Positions 44,176 to 55,698 of a stretch of 64,000 bases of DNA are shown here, piece by piece. The DNA comes from Codonopsis lanceolata (lineage: Eukaryota > Streptophyta > Magnoliopsida > Asterales > Campanulaceae), in assembly GCA_013146195.2 (NCBI GenBank), contig CM028382.1:113635237-113699236 (forward strand). The letters are read 5' to 3'. Position 1 is the stretch's first letter. Every line of letters starts with the position of its first letter. Below the pieces are notes generated by a model. The model did not search any database, was not told the DNA's origin, and saw only the letters and a program-made list of their open reading frames with translations. The position numbers and the translations under genes were made by a program.

Positions 44176-45460
44176 AATATATTATTTTCTATAGGGAGTC
44201 ATAAATTTCAGAAACGACATAAACAAAGTCTCCAATATTAATTTTTTATCTAAGATAGTAAGTTTAAATTATTTTCAATTCACACACTCATAAAAGTGAA
44301 TGAATTCATGTTTGATAATTAAAAAAAATGAAAATAACCAACAAAAAATGTAAATTTGTAGGATAAGTTGCTATACAATGACAAAGTATACATTATAAAT
44401 GACCGAAAAACAAAGTATCAAAAAAACTAAAAGCACAACAACACAATTTATAAGTTTCAAAAATTGTAATGATTAAAATACAAAAAAAAAATCCAATAAT
44501 TAAAAGTAAACAGAAAAATGAAAAAACTAGCAAATCATTTTTTTAAATCATTAACATCACGTGAACCTTACTAGTTAATGAAAAAGTATTAAGTAGAGAA
44601 CTATTCATGTAATTTGAGCTAAAAGAAAATTTGTTTACTCATGAAATTAGCAACAGAATTCCTTAGACCATCTATCTATAATCTATAAAGAACAAAAACA
44701 TAAGAATCCTCGATCGTAGTCACATGATGTATTTTCTCTCTCCTCTTGTCTGTATTTGTATAGTCATTGTCTACCATATAAAATAAAGACAAGACTTTGA
44801 ATGATCTAGAGCTTTGAGTCATCCCAAAGTAGTGGGAAGATGATCCAAATTCCATTTTTATTTTGTGTCCCAGTCCCAGAAGTGTTTGAGCAGTAGAGAC
44901 CTACCTGAGGAGGGTTTTCATGACAAACCTATACTTGGCATTTCTTGAGGTCTTCAATACACTATATAGGTTTGAATATGTGGTTCCCGGATCAAGGGTT
45001 TGAAACGAAAACCCTAGTCCCCAACATATTGACCAAGTGTTAATAGCACAGTTAAGGGCTGCACTCCCAAAGGGATTTAAACCCCCCAGGCCCCAACCCC
45101 TCTTTCTTTTTATTAACATTCCCCTGCCCCGAGTTGCTTACACGTGGAGAGATTCAGAACCGAACAGGGTGTCAGGATGAACTCTCACAATTTCATGAAA
45201 AATCAGTGCTAGCTAGCTGGATGACTCGATCCCTAAGACTTTGACGAAACAAGAGCTATGCCTATGATACCTGTTAGGCCAACAATGTATATGGAGGTTG
45301 AACTTGAAAAGTGAACTACTCCTGTGCTGGTTTACATCACACTTAGCCAAGGACAATCTGCTGGTGCTGGGCATAAAGACAATTAAGTGGAGAAATTACA
45401 GTACACACATTTCCTTACTTGAGAAGAAAATTTAACCTAAGTCTAATTGAGCATACAAGT

Positions 45461-45465
<5 letters not shown>
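44176..45465. other. Intergenic; nothing recognised
   Basis: AT-rich to about 44900, then ordinary composition. The open frame 44901-45119 (-) shows no known motif. GGGTTTGAAACGA at 44997-45009 resembles a polymerase III B box, but no matching A box or A-tail was found, so a SINE is not called. Confidence 0.45.

Positions 45466-45502
<37 letters not shown>
45466..45502. repeat. GA microsatellite
   Basis: About 18 GA/AG dinucleotides. A shorter GA run recurs at 45831-45844. Confidence 0.95.
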
Positions 45503-45505
<3 letters not shown>

Positions 45506-45589
45506 ACCTCATGATGCAGTCCCCACCCACATACACAGGTAATCTAGACAAGGACCAAGCACGCGTGAGCACGCACAGATAGAGAAACT

Positions 45590-46110
45590 AATACAGTGCT
45601 AAAGTCGTGGTATCATTTTGATTGATTCAACTTAGCAATTGAATGGGGGTCACCCAAAAATGTACGAGGGAGAAAAGGGAGGCTAATGCAAGCTGCAAGT
45701 GCAAAAGGATTTTAATTTACAAAATAGTTATGTCATTAAACTAGAAGATTGAGTCCAACTAGCAAATGAATGGTCAAATATCCCAGAGCATAGAGTTCAC
45801 TTGTTCATGATGATGATGATGACGACTATGAGAGAGAGAGAGAGATTAATGCAAGCTGCAAAGTGCCAAAGAATTTTTACTGGGCATAGAAATAGCACAG
45901 TCACTTAAATACGTGATTTATCAACCTAGCAGTGTTACTTAACAAGCAGATGAACAGTCAAAATCCGAGGCCACCAGAACTATCACAAGAAAGAGAGTGC
46001 GGCACTAATGCAAGCTGCAAGTTCTCACAGCTAGAATTAATTCTTGCATGGAATACAAAGTAGTAGAGTGATTTAGATTACTAGATTGATTCGGCTAGAA
46101 AATGAAGGGG
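45590..46110. repeat. ~160-bp degenerate tandem repeat, three to four copies
   Basis: The phrase CTAATGCAAGCTGCAAG recurs at about 45683, 45848 and 46006, with shared flanks (GAGGGAGAAAAG-like before; CAAAAGGATTTT-like and CTAGxAAATGAA-like after). A fourth worn copy, without the phrase, may start near 45590 (TTGATTGATTCAACTTAGC). It lies 0.6-1.1 kb beyond the NF-YB stop codon. Confidence 0.65.
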
Positions 46111-46713
46111 CAAACATTTCAAGCCATATACATTACTTGAATCAGATCCAAATCATCAAAAAGAAGCCACGGGAAATATCAACAAGATAATCAAACCATC
46201 ATAATCAAAATCAACGGCAAAAGCTGTACTCACCTATATTTAGGATCACCTGAATATATTGGAAATGCACAGCAATACTAACTTTCAGAAATTTTAAAGG
46301 AATGGAGGTAAAAGAGGTCTTACACGTTCCGTCTGACAATGACATAAGCTTAAAATCAATTACCTTCAGCATCAGCCTCCAACTTAAGTTCAGACAGACC
46401 CAAGTATGCAAAGAAAGTAAGCCCACAGACTGTAAATTTCAAACTTGCTTCCAAAATACATATCAGTTTACACACCATTTTGCAATTTATCATACATCAC
46501 CTTTCACAAACCCGATAATCAAAGAAGGTACATACATCAGCCCTGATTTAGTCACATAGCTAGCATCCAGCTAAAAGTTATTGATCAACTAGAACACCAA
46601 GTGTTCTAACCCTAACACCCCAAATCCACACCCACCCATCCACCCCCCACCCCCCAAAAAACATGAAAACTTTGATCAAGCTCCCAGTTTTTGTTTTAGA
46701 TCTTTCAAAAACC
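46111..46713. other. 3' flank of the NF-YB gene
   Basis: No gene seen. The first 100-200 bp below 46714 probably contain the NF-YB 3' UTR (minus strand). Open frames at 46211-46426 and 46302-46559 overlap on opposite strands without known motifs. Confidence 0.45.
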
Positions 46714-47256
46714 CTAGAATCTCCTAGTCTTCTCAGTTACATTGAACTTAAAAAGAGTAGGGGAAACAGTAGGTTTCCTTGGTGCTTCACCAGATCTATA
46801 GGTCGATGATTCGTGATCCCTTTCTTCATTGCTGCTACCCCTATTTTGGTTAGCTTTTTCTCCTTCTAATTCCCTAAATCTATGCAAATACCTTTTTAAT
46901 GGATCCGCATACTCATCAAAACCTAGACTTGACATAGCCCAACAAACATCATCTCCATTTACTGTTTTCCTCTTCTCCTTGCGACACTTGTCAGACGCTT
47001 CTCCAGTAACAAAGCTAATAAACTCCGACACACATTCTTGCATGGTTTCTTTTGCTTCTTTGGAGACTTTAGCGTTAGGTGGCAGGATCTGCTTCATGAT
47101 CCGGCCCACAATAGCTATGGGAAGCAACCGATCTTGCTCTTTTATTATGACTCCATCGTCCTCCGAGGCATGGCTAGAACTAGCACCTGCAAAATTGTAC
47201 TTGAAAAAATCTTCCCTCTCTCGATTAGACCCAATATTGTTATGAACCATTTCCAT
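46714..47256 (-). CDS. NF-YB transcription factor subunit (NF-YB5-like)
   Basis: 180 codons, single exon. The histone-fold subunit pairs with NF-YC, and with NF-YA binds CCAAT boxes in the nucleus. The core at residues about 40-132 reads EQDRLLPIAIVGRIMKQILP, VSKEAKETMQECVSEFISFV, TGEASDKCRKEKRKTVNGDD, and SSLGFDEYADPLKRYLHRFR, i.e. the full alpha1 to alphaC histone-like fold. The N-terminal ~38 residues and the Ser/Arg-rich C-terminal ~48 are the usual variable arms. KEQDRLLPIA and YLHRFRELEGEK suggest the NF-YB4/5 branch rather than the LEC1 branch. Odd point: IAIVGRIM where nearly all NF-YBs have IANVGRIM. The start is the first ATG of the frame, 40 bp below a TATA box. Confidence 0.93.
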   Translation of the reverse strand: MEMVHNNIGSNREREDFFKYNFAGASSSHASEDDGVIIKEQDRLLPIAIVGRIMKQILPPNAKVSKEAKETMQECVSEFISFVTGEASDKCRKEKRKTVNGDDVCWAMSSLGFDEYADPLKRYLHRFRELEGEKANQNRGSSNEERDHESSTYRSGEAPRKPTVSPTLFKFNVTEKTRRF

Positions 47257-47297
47257 AAAGAGGAACTTAATTGACCCTGTTAAACACAGACACGTAG

Positions 47298-47307
47298 CCT
47301 ATTTATA
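47298..47307 (-). promoter_or_regulatory. TATA box of the NF-YB gene
   Basis: TATAAATAGG on the minus strand, 42 bp before the start codon, followed by CTACGTGTCTG. Transcription would start about 10-15 bp before the ATG, a very short leader. A second AT-rich candidate (minus-strand TTTATATTTA, about 47322-47331) would give a longer one. Confidence 0.55.
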
Positions 47308-47335
47308 ACGTTAATCTCCTCTAAATATAAATACA

Positions 47336-47361
47336 TGTGTGTGTGTGTGTATGTATGTGTT
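47336..47361. repeat. GT microsatellite upstream of NF-YB
   Basis: GT dinucleotides interrupted by ATGTATG, 80-105 bp before the NF-YB start codon. Confidence 0.9.
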
Positions 47362-48788
47362 TGCGCATGCACATGAACACCAAGTACATAACGTGGCATT
47401 GTCGTGATGCATACATGTTCAGTGTCATTAGAGGGTAGAAAGTGACAGGCAATTTTACAATTAATGGTACCAAGTTAGGTTACTTTTCTTCTATAATCAA
47501 GGATGAAAGTTAAAGACTTTTGATTCTTCATCATATTACAGGTACGTATTGTATGGTCCCCCCACCCCAATATGTTTAGGTCATCTTCTAGATCTAATGC
47601 TCTCAATAAGTTTGGATTTGAGTAGTTTAAAATGCTGTAAATTTGAACTTGTGGGCCAACAATATGCACGTGGACTCCTCGAAACCGGAAACCTATCAAA
47701 ATAGGAGTAGTTAATTAAGAGTAAATAGGGCAACCCTTACCCTAGGTAGTTGGATTACGGATTACCTATCTAAGCAATCCTAGATGAGATTATTATGTCA
47801 CTCTACTTGAAGGGGAAAGTATTTAGCAGTTTATCAATATTGTATCTGAGATGATACTCCATTTCAGGAACTCCCGCGACTACAAATAGAAGGAATCTAC
47901 GTATTAAGCTTTATATATATGCAGCCTCCATGTTGTCGGTCTATGGCAGGCAGTGGTATGCATCTATATATCTACATGACTTGTCTAAAATTAATTAAAC
48001 TAATTATATTGGTTACGACTTATGAGTCACAACTCACAACACTCTTAAATAGTGAAAATGACTACTAGCCATGATTTGTTTAGATAGATACGAATACGAT
48101 ACGTGTCCAACCCAAGCTTTTAATATATAAAAATAAATAAATTGGTTTAATCTGCTTTGGTTAATAACCTTAATTAACCAGAAACTTAATTTGTTTTAAG
48201 AGTTCCTAGGTCATAGCTGGAGGCTAACTTAATACTAATCCCATCTCGGACTAATTCATTTATTTCTTCTTGTGAAAGCAGTACTGTACTAGCTAGTGTA
48301 ACTTTCTAATTAAATATGCGCCCTTTTTCTGAGTACGAACAAGTTGCCTTGAAAAATTATTATGTAGAATAGACAAACCCATACCATACCCCCACGGCCC
48401 CATTGCATTCTAATTAAACCCCACCATCAGTTAATTACATACAGTGGGCTAAGCTTCAATTTCTGTGAGACCAGGCCAAGTGTAAGTAATTTGTTTTTCT
48501 ATTTTTGTTAGGTGATTAAATAAATATTCAAGATCTGGTTATTCCTTTCTATTTTTGTTCTTTCTTTCTTTCTTTTAATTGATCTGATCACAACCAAATA
48601 TTTTTAAATTAGCAACTTGATAAATGTCAACTGTCTATATTACACTTAAAAATCAGATGTCTGATGTTTAAGTTGCTGTTAAATAAATTCATCACAAGTC
48701 TAGGATTATAAGTTGAAGCACCATGTGAGATATGTGAGGAGCTAACAGGCTTTGATTTTCTTAAGCATGAATAAGCATACCTACACTA
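47362..48788. other. NF-YB upstream DNA; nothing recognised
   Basis: AT-rich. The open frame 47475-47699 (-) has no known motif. No terminal repeats or tandem arrays stand out. Confidence 0.45.
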
Positions 48789-49060
48789 GTCTCTCCTTTC
48801 CTAATTATTCTTTTTTTTTTTGACCTTTTAAGTCAAACCGATTGTTTTTCATATGAAAATTCAAAGTTTGATTTTTTCTTTTTAAAATAAAAAAGACGTA
48901 ATTTCGTTCTACTAAAAAATTCACTAAAAAGTACTACAAAATACATGTTATATGATTTTTTGAAACAAATACAAAATTATACGTCAAATTTTTATTTAGG
49001 AAAAACTCAATTTGACTCAAAAGTAAAAAACATAAGATAGTATAGTAACAGAGGGAGTAG
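48789..49060. mobile_element. Stowaway-like MITE
   Basis: The right end, read in reverse, starts CTCCCTCTGTTACTATA and continues CTTTTGAGTCAAATTGAG. The left end has CTCTCCTTTCCTAATTATT and CCTTTTAAGTCAAACCGA in the same order. TA flanks both ends. Confidence 0.55.
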
Positions 49061-49085
49061 TTTCTAGATAATAGTTTAGTAATCC

Positions 49086-49088
<3 letters not shown>

Positions 49089-49170
<82 letters not shown>
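49089..49170. repeat. (AT)41 microsatellite
   Basis: An uninterrupted AT run of 82 bp. The open frame at 48934-49188 (-) crosses it and is not a gene. Confidence 0.97.
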
Positions 49171-49176
<6 letters not shown>

Positions 49177-52100
49177 AGACCTAAACAAAGAGTTGCAATG
49201 CCATGACTTAACAAAAAGAGATATTTAAAACATCACAATTTATTTTTCCTGAAAATGGTTTATATTGAAATAAGAATTACTCCCTTCATTCCTAAATAAA
49301 TATTATTTTTTAATTTTCACACAAATTTAGGAAATTAAATTTTAGGTTAATTAAACATGAATGCCTTTAGTGTCCACAATATATATTAATTAATTAGTAG
49401 TGCAAACTAAAGCATGATAGTTAGAAAAGTTAAATTTAGTAAATTTATGATCGAAAAGATAAAAAGAGAGGATACTGAGTTTGTGGTTTGGAAAGATTTT
49501 GGAGATTCGAAAAGTAACTAGTGTAAAGTGTAAACTAATGAAGTGGGTGCAGACACTTCATTCACTAACAGACAGAAAAATCTAACTTTTGAGGACCTTA
49601 AGAAAATATTTGCATACTATAATTATTTTCTCTTCTTTAGAGACCAACAGATCTACCCACTTGACACTTGTATTCATATTCTTTTCTCCATCGCAATTCA
49701 AGCCCTATTCATATCGGTTTAGTGGGCTGGGCATCTATACGTTTTCAAATTTCAATTAATCTAAAATTAAGCTCCCCCTCGCCCCTACCGTGTAGAGGTG
49801 TAGGCTTTGGACCAATGCTAGAACCACATTATAATATATTCCTTTCGTTTGGGCAATGAGTCTTTATTTAAAAATCATTTTTTAAAAAGAATAATATTTT
49901 TAGAAGCTCGTTAATAATAAAATAACACATTTACGCTTTAATTTTTGAAAATAAACTCTTTAAGTAAAATATTCAAAAATAAAATAATTAACTCTTTCCC
50001 CTAAATGAAATGAGTAATGTACTCTAAATAACACTTTTTAACATAGATTACGACACATTTACTGTTATAATTCACTCGATCTGTTAAGGTCTACTTAACA
50101 AAATCCACCTGCTTTTGGAATACGTTTTTTTTGGGTATTTACACCAATTGTCAAATCAAAGATGACTTGGTCATATATGACTCTAAATTTTTTTTTTTTA
50201 AAGGAACATTTTTATGATCATTTTCACCAATGAACTGTTTACAATACTCTTGATCGTCTAGTCGATCATGTGCAAAACTTGTGATCATCTAGTCGACCAC
50301 ATCGGTTGACTAGTCGATTGCGCCTATATCGCAGAGGCCTTTTAGTCAGTTCCATTTTACTTTTTTCGTTTAATAACTGGTCAAAGGCCAAATATACATA
50401 ATGAACGGGTCAAATTACCATATTTTTTACAAATTCCACCTTTTTTGGTGTCGTCTTTGTCTTTTTATTTTATCCTTTTTGTAATTATTTAATTATCGTA
50501 CCCTTGGAAAGATGTTATAGTAGTAATCCATTTTATTTAGATAATGCTTCTTCTAATTACTTGTGTTCTATCTTCTAATTACATGGGTTCGACTCCGGGT
50601 ACCTTTTATTGGAAAAATGATAAGGATATTCCAAATTTGAATATCTATACCAACAATGTAGTCAATTAGCCATTGATGATTGACCATAGAAAGTTAGGAT
50701 CCCAAACATTACCCTTTTACTTGATAAGATCTAAAAGAACACGGTTAACAATGAAATCAAATCAAACATCAAATCAGAAAAATAATTCATTAAAAATCAA
50801 TAAAATAATTTATTTAATATTTATTTGATTCAAAATCGAAAAAACTCTTCTAACAGTAGTACAAAATTTAATACTTTTTCATACCTCACTATCTTTATCC
50901 ACATTAATTTAATATCTTCTTTCAATTTATATTAAAAATTAATAAAAATATTGCAGAAATTATTAAATATTTATAATTATAATAATATTTTATATAATTC
51001 GCAATTATTAATTATAATAATATTAGGGTAATAGGATGGTTGGTTTTGTGGAGTGGGTTCAACAATTTGGTTTTGTGGAATGAGATTTGAAATTTGACGG
51101 AAAGATGATTCATTTGGTGAAAATTCAATATTTTGAGTTTTTTTGGTTTTACGAAAGGGAATACGTGAAGACATTGATAATAATAATATTACTTTGTAAT
51201 AATACTAACAATAATAAACAACTAGTAATTAACCAATAATAATACGACATTTAACAATAAATAATAACAATAATAAACAATTAACAATACTGACAATAAT
51301 ATTAATAATTTGTAATACTAAAAATTAAAATCTTTAAGTAGCAATTTAGTTATAATTTAGTTAATAAAAACAAATTAAAAATGGTTAATTATATGAAATT
51401 TGGAGAGAGAAAGAAGATAGAGAAATATCAAATTTCTCAAAAAATTCGTTTGGTGTCCAAATGAGGTAAACCTAGTCTCTATTTATAAATAAGATTGTGA
51501 ACTTTGTTTTTTAAAAAAAACATTTTTTATTACCGAAAATGACAAAAAACGGTAGATAATTACGAAATTTAGAGGACCAACCAGGGGGTGACATGCAGAA
51601 AGCGTGTCGCCACCCCTGTCAGTGCACCGGTAGTTTCTGTCGGTCACATTTTTTTTTTTTGATTTTTTCGGTATGAAACGACGCCGTTTCATATTGTTAA
51701 AGCCTAAAACGTAGTAGTTTTGGTGTTTGGTTGGTTGGTTTGATTTGTAGCCTATATTGATCTAAATCAAATAAGCATTAGATTAGATTATGATGCTACA
51801 CAATTTGGTATTGAGTCGTTCTTTGCGGATTATATGATATCTGAGCTTATGTGAATGTTGGATCTTATAGAAACCTGTCAAAACAATGACACCTTAGAAG
51901 ACATACAAGGCAGGACTTTGCAAAACCTCTCAGACGTGAGAATATGTTTTAAGCTTGTAGAAGCAAAATGATAGTTTCAGTATGTAAAGTGAGCGTACCT
52001 TTCAAATGAAACCTTGTGAGGTATATATAAGCCTTTTGGAGTGAAATCCGGGTTGTGTAGTTATTATAGAGAGATCTTAGGTCTTTATGGCTATAAATGC

Positions 52101-52929
52101 GGGTTGACCGCGTAACTGATGGAGTCATATTTAAAATCTCTGGCTTGAGAGTTATCAAATAATTGTGTTTAGAATGGGTATTTGTTTACTTGGGCAGACC
52201 TGCTTCCTGCTCGGACAGATTTGTAGAAGGATTCCTAGTCGGATGAGATGTGAGATGCTCAACCCGGGCAATTCTGTTCGGGCAACCTTTATCCTGGTCC
52301 ATTTATCCCACATGACTATGACGTGAAGGCACGTGCGCTTGGCTCGTGATTAGGATTTGGGTCGAACTCATCATATTTTATTTAAATACATCGTTAAAAG
52401 CTATGATTTGATTTGATTTGGTGTTTGATCTACCGTTAACCATGCTCTAAAGAGTCGTAATTAGAAAATAAAAATATTGAATGCAAATGTAACCAACTTT
52501 TGTCTATTTCATATTGGAGGGGTAAATACAAACATAGTGCAATTACGTATTTAATTTTTTGAAATGAGACTCTTTTCATTAAACACATCCTCAAAAGAAA
52601 AGTAAGAGCCTTTGGAATGACAGAAAACAATGTGATAAGATAACAATCTAATTTAATTAAATTACTTAAAAGTATATAGGGATGGGTATGGGATAGGAAT
52701 TGTGTTTTCCATTCCCTCCCTGTTACTATGTTTTTTGACTCATTTCTGTCTCATTCCCGGGATGGGAAATTAAAGACAATTCAATTCTCATCTTATTAGT
52801 TATTACTATTTTTTTCATTCTCATTCTTCCCCAACTTGACCTTATTCCCGGTTACTAAGAAATTAAGGAGCAGCAATAAACAACAAAAATAGTGGGCATC
52901 TACTTAATGTGGAATAAAATAAACTAAAG
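49171..52929. other. Intergenic, AT-rich, MITE scraps
   Basis: No gene supported. MITE-like edges: ACTCCCTTCATTCCTAAATA at 49279 and a TTCCTTTCGTTTGGGCAATG module at 49838 that shares its AATAATATTTTTAGAAGC block with 43376 and 44023. Three variants of CTAGTCGA(T/C) occur at 50260-50330. 50977-51174 (-) encodes a Gln/Asn/Pro-rich 65-residue peptide starting MSSRIPFRK with a TATA-like TTTATAAATAGAG upstream at about 51477-51489. This could be the start of a PIF/Harbinger ORF1 relic, but the evidence is weak. 52690-52860 is T/C-rich with CATTCCC motifs. Confidence 0.4.
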
Positions 52930-53490
52930 CAGATATCAAACCTCTTTTTGGTGGTTTATCAACACTACTATCGGGACGGATTGTAGACTTCAAAACTGCA
53001 CCGGTGGATGACGTTTGATCAGTCTTTCAGGCAGAAGCGAAGCACTGAAGCAGTTGCTGGAAATGATGGAAAAAACTTATAATTCAAGTAAAGTGCAAAG
53101 ATAATGCAAAATCAGTCAGTATTTAATATTGCAACCAAAGTAGCATACTATGCACATTCATTCTTTTGAGGTTACCTAAAGAGTTCAAATTATATGACCA
53201 CATATCAGAGCAAGAGCTGCGTGATACTGATAGTGAGCGCGCAGCTTTCTGTATCTATAAATAATCCCATATATATGTAGTATGTATATATCTGAGGAAA
53301 CTCTGATGAGAAATTATTCATTAATTAGCTTATTACTCCATTCAGGGAGTGCATTAGACATTCTGATGGTAAGTACCTAGTGAACCTGAAAGGCTGTTAA
53401 AAAAGAAGGCAATTCTTGTGATTACGCCAGACCAAAGGCCATAGCCTGCTGCGGTTCCCACTAAGCACTGGTTGATTTGTTAGTAAAGGA
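52930..53490 (-). pseudogene. Two or three candidate exons of an unknown gene
   Basis: On the minus strand an open stretch bounded by AACCAG (acceptor) and TCAG|GTTCAC (donor) at about 53395-53482 reads LVGTAAGYGLWSGVITRIAF, hydrophobic and strikingly protein-like. A second possible exon at about 53184-53252 ends at a GTAACC donor, and a third at about 52938-53052 starts after TTTCCAG. Frames can be chained in more than one way, and each soon meets a stop. I do not recognise the protein. It may be the 3' end of a membrane-protein gene whose upstream part lies beyond the retroelements at 53.7-60.2 kb, or only chance. Confidence 0.22.
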
Positions 53491-53720
53491 CGACAATATA
53501 TATCGAAACCAGTATTCATTTTCCATCAGTTGAAGCTACTACCCTGACCAACTATTTAGTGAAATACAACATGCAACATACATGTTGGCAAGTTCACCCA
53601 AGGCAGATATATGGCATCATCAATTGAAGTTAAGTAACAACTAGCTACAACAGCTAACTTTCCCATACAATATGAAAACATGACATCATTTCCAAGTCTC
53701 CATCCATGTAGTTAAGTAAT

Positions 53721-55250
53721 TGTTGTGATTTTAAATCACACTATCTGGAACGAATACGTACAGAAACGGGACTTTTGTATTGAAACAAAAATACAACCAC
53801 TAACAACTAGCCTATTAATACAAATAGCTAATTAATTAGTACCACCAATTAAACTATTAGACCAATAAACTATGTTCTTGCAAAACAAATATTAGTCTAG
53901 AGCAATAAGATTAATTGGACAAAAGAAAAAGAAAGGACACGAAGAGTTTTAATTGACCACGAAGGTCTAGGCTATAAACGCCTTAAGCACCACAAGTCTA
54001 GCCACCGCCTCAAAACTTCACACACTCTCAATCACAAAGAAGGAGAAGGACGGAGAGAATAAACAACGAGAGAGGCACCTTCGGCAGAAGAAGGAGCGGA
54101 GGAATTCACAAGTTTTCTCTCACACACCGCAAGGAGATATATTTATACCAAGTTATTGTGCCAATCAAGGAGAGAATCAAGGGATTAAAAAGGCAACAAG
54201 GAAACCGGTTGCTCAAGCAAAGAAAGAATGGTGGATGGTCAACAAAGATTTTGGGCTTGCTAGAGGTTGCCGCTTAAGGCCTCCAATTCTCATTACATGG
54301 ACAAGCCATATAGTAAGAACAAAGCGAGAGAAAAGATTTCTAACACACACAAAGATGCAGAAATCTAAATACTTAACTAATTCATAAAGCGGAAAGCAGA
54401 ATTAGTCAAGTCATTAGATTTCTGCATCTTTGTGTGTGTTAGAAATCTTTTTCCCTGCTTTGTTCTTACTTTGTGTAGATCAAGCAGGATAGGCGATGAT
54501 GAAACCTTTCTTAATTTATGTCTATATGAGTCCATGTATGTGTACCAAAGACTTGTTCCAAGGTGGAGAAATGTTAGAATTTGGAGGCCCTAAGCGACCA
54601 AGCCCAAACCAGATGCCCATTCTCTTGGCCCACCCATTCTTTTTTGCTTGAGCAACCGGTTTCCTTGTTGCCTTTTTTAATCCCTTGATTCTCTCCTTGA
54701 TTGGCACAATAACTTGGTATAAATATATCTTTTCCTTCGGCAGCCTAATGCAGTGTGTGTGAGACGAAAACTTCAGTGAGTTTGTGAGAGATAATTTCAT
54801 TCCTCCGCTCCTTCTTCTTCTGTGACGAAGGTGCCTCGGGTCGTTGTTTATTCTCTGTGATTGAGCCTGAAGGGGGCTCTCTCCTTGGCTAATACTTGCC
54901 GGTATTAACGTGGTCTCACCGATAGACTTGGCCTGTGAAAGGTGTCTGAGCCGAAGAGTTTATAGCCTAGACCTTCGTGGTCAATTAAGGCGAGTCGTGC
55001 TTGGGTCACGGCGTTATAATAAAACTCTTCGTGTCCTTTCTTTTTCTTTTGTCCAATTAATCTTATTGCTCTAGACTAATATTTGTTTTGCAGGAACATA
55101 GCTTATTGGTCTAAGAGTTTAACTGGTGGTACTAATTAATTAGCTATTTGTATTAATAGGCTAGTTGTTAGTGGTTGTATTTTTTATTCATTTCAAAAGC
55201 CCCGTTTCTGTACGGGTTCGTTCCGGGTAGTGTGATTTAAAATCACAACA
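53721..55250. mobile_element. Palindromic LTR retroelement: two inverted LTRs, tail-out
   Basis: The right half is a recognisable 3' end of an LTR element: AGGTGGAGAAA (polypurine tract), then LTR 54572-55250 from TGTTAGAATTTGGAGGCCC to AAAATCACAACA, with a TATA box near 54716. The left half (53721 to about 54390) is its reverse complement: TGTTGTGATTTTAAATCACA, through the LTR, and on into the same internal sequence. The arms meet at 54375-54405 (CTAATTC, a ~15-nt loop, GAATTAG); near the centre the match is close (GATTTCTAACACACACAAAG). The left arm has lost a piece spanning the LTR/polypurine border, and the right arm has ~35 bp extra near 54990. Perfect GTAAT flanks both ends (53716-53720, 55251-55255), so the palindrome went in as one unit. 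No coding sequence. Confidence 0.85.
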
Positions 55251-55255
55251 GTAAT

Positions 55256-55428
55256 ACACAAGAGCAGTGAAACACGATCGAGGTGGGTTCAGAGCCAAGC
55301 CAAACTCTAAGCAAGTAATGGTTATAATTAAGGCAAGCAAGCATGCAAATTCTATAAAAAAATAAAAAAAAAGGGTGCGCTGTGAGTTTATTTCAAGCAC
55401 GTATTTGTGCCATATATTAGTTTATCAC
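55256..55428. other. Short spacer between two retroelements
   Basis: 173 bp. On the minus strand a hydrophobic open stretch after a TTTTTATAG acceptor-like site reads FACLLALIITITCLEFGLAL. With the candidate exons at 52930-53490 it might be part of the same broken gene, but this is speculative. Confidence 0.25.
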
Positions 55429-55698
55429 TATAAGAGAAATTGATAGTGGGAAAACTTAATTGTATTATTGATGTAGTATTGTATATATACAAGAGGAATC
55501 CTAACCTAACTTGGAGACCAAGATAATTACAATATGGAAAGGATTACAACACTAAGTAGGAAAGGAAATCATAACCTAACTTGAAGACCAAGATAATTAC
55601 AATATGGAAAGGATTACAACACTAAGTAGGAAAGGAAATCATATACAGATAAAAGTAATATTCTAGTAATCTTCTATATCTTCTATGTATTTCTATCA
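55429..55698 (-). repeat. Copia 3' LTR with internal duplication
   Basis: 270 bp. Two tandem copies of a ~69-bp segment (AACTTGGAGACCAAGATAAT through GTAGGAAAGGAAATC) at about 55503 and 55573. The same duplication is in the 5' LTR, so it predates this insertion. Confidence 0.93.

Noticed and set aside
44901..45119. Possible SINE with a B-box-like GGGTTTGAAACGA
   Set aside because: No A box at the right distance, no A-tail and no target duplication seen.
46829..47274. Plus-strand frames opposite NF-YB
   Set aside because: The minus-strand frame has the complete histone-fold domain; the plus-strand translations do not resemble any protein.
50255..50335. Three CTAGTCGA-type motifs
   Set aside because: Too few and too short to call a repeat array or binding-site cluster.
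50977..51174. Possible PIF/Harbinger ORF1 start (MSSRIPFRK..)
   Set aside because: Only a short Asn/Gln-rich peptide; no Myb-like domain, transposase or TIRs found, so it is mentioned only within the spacer entry.
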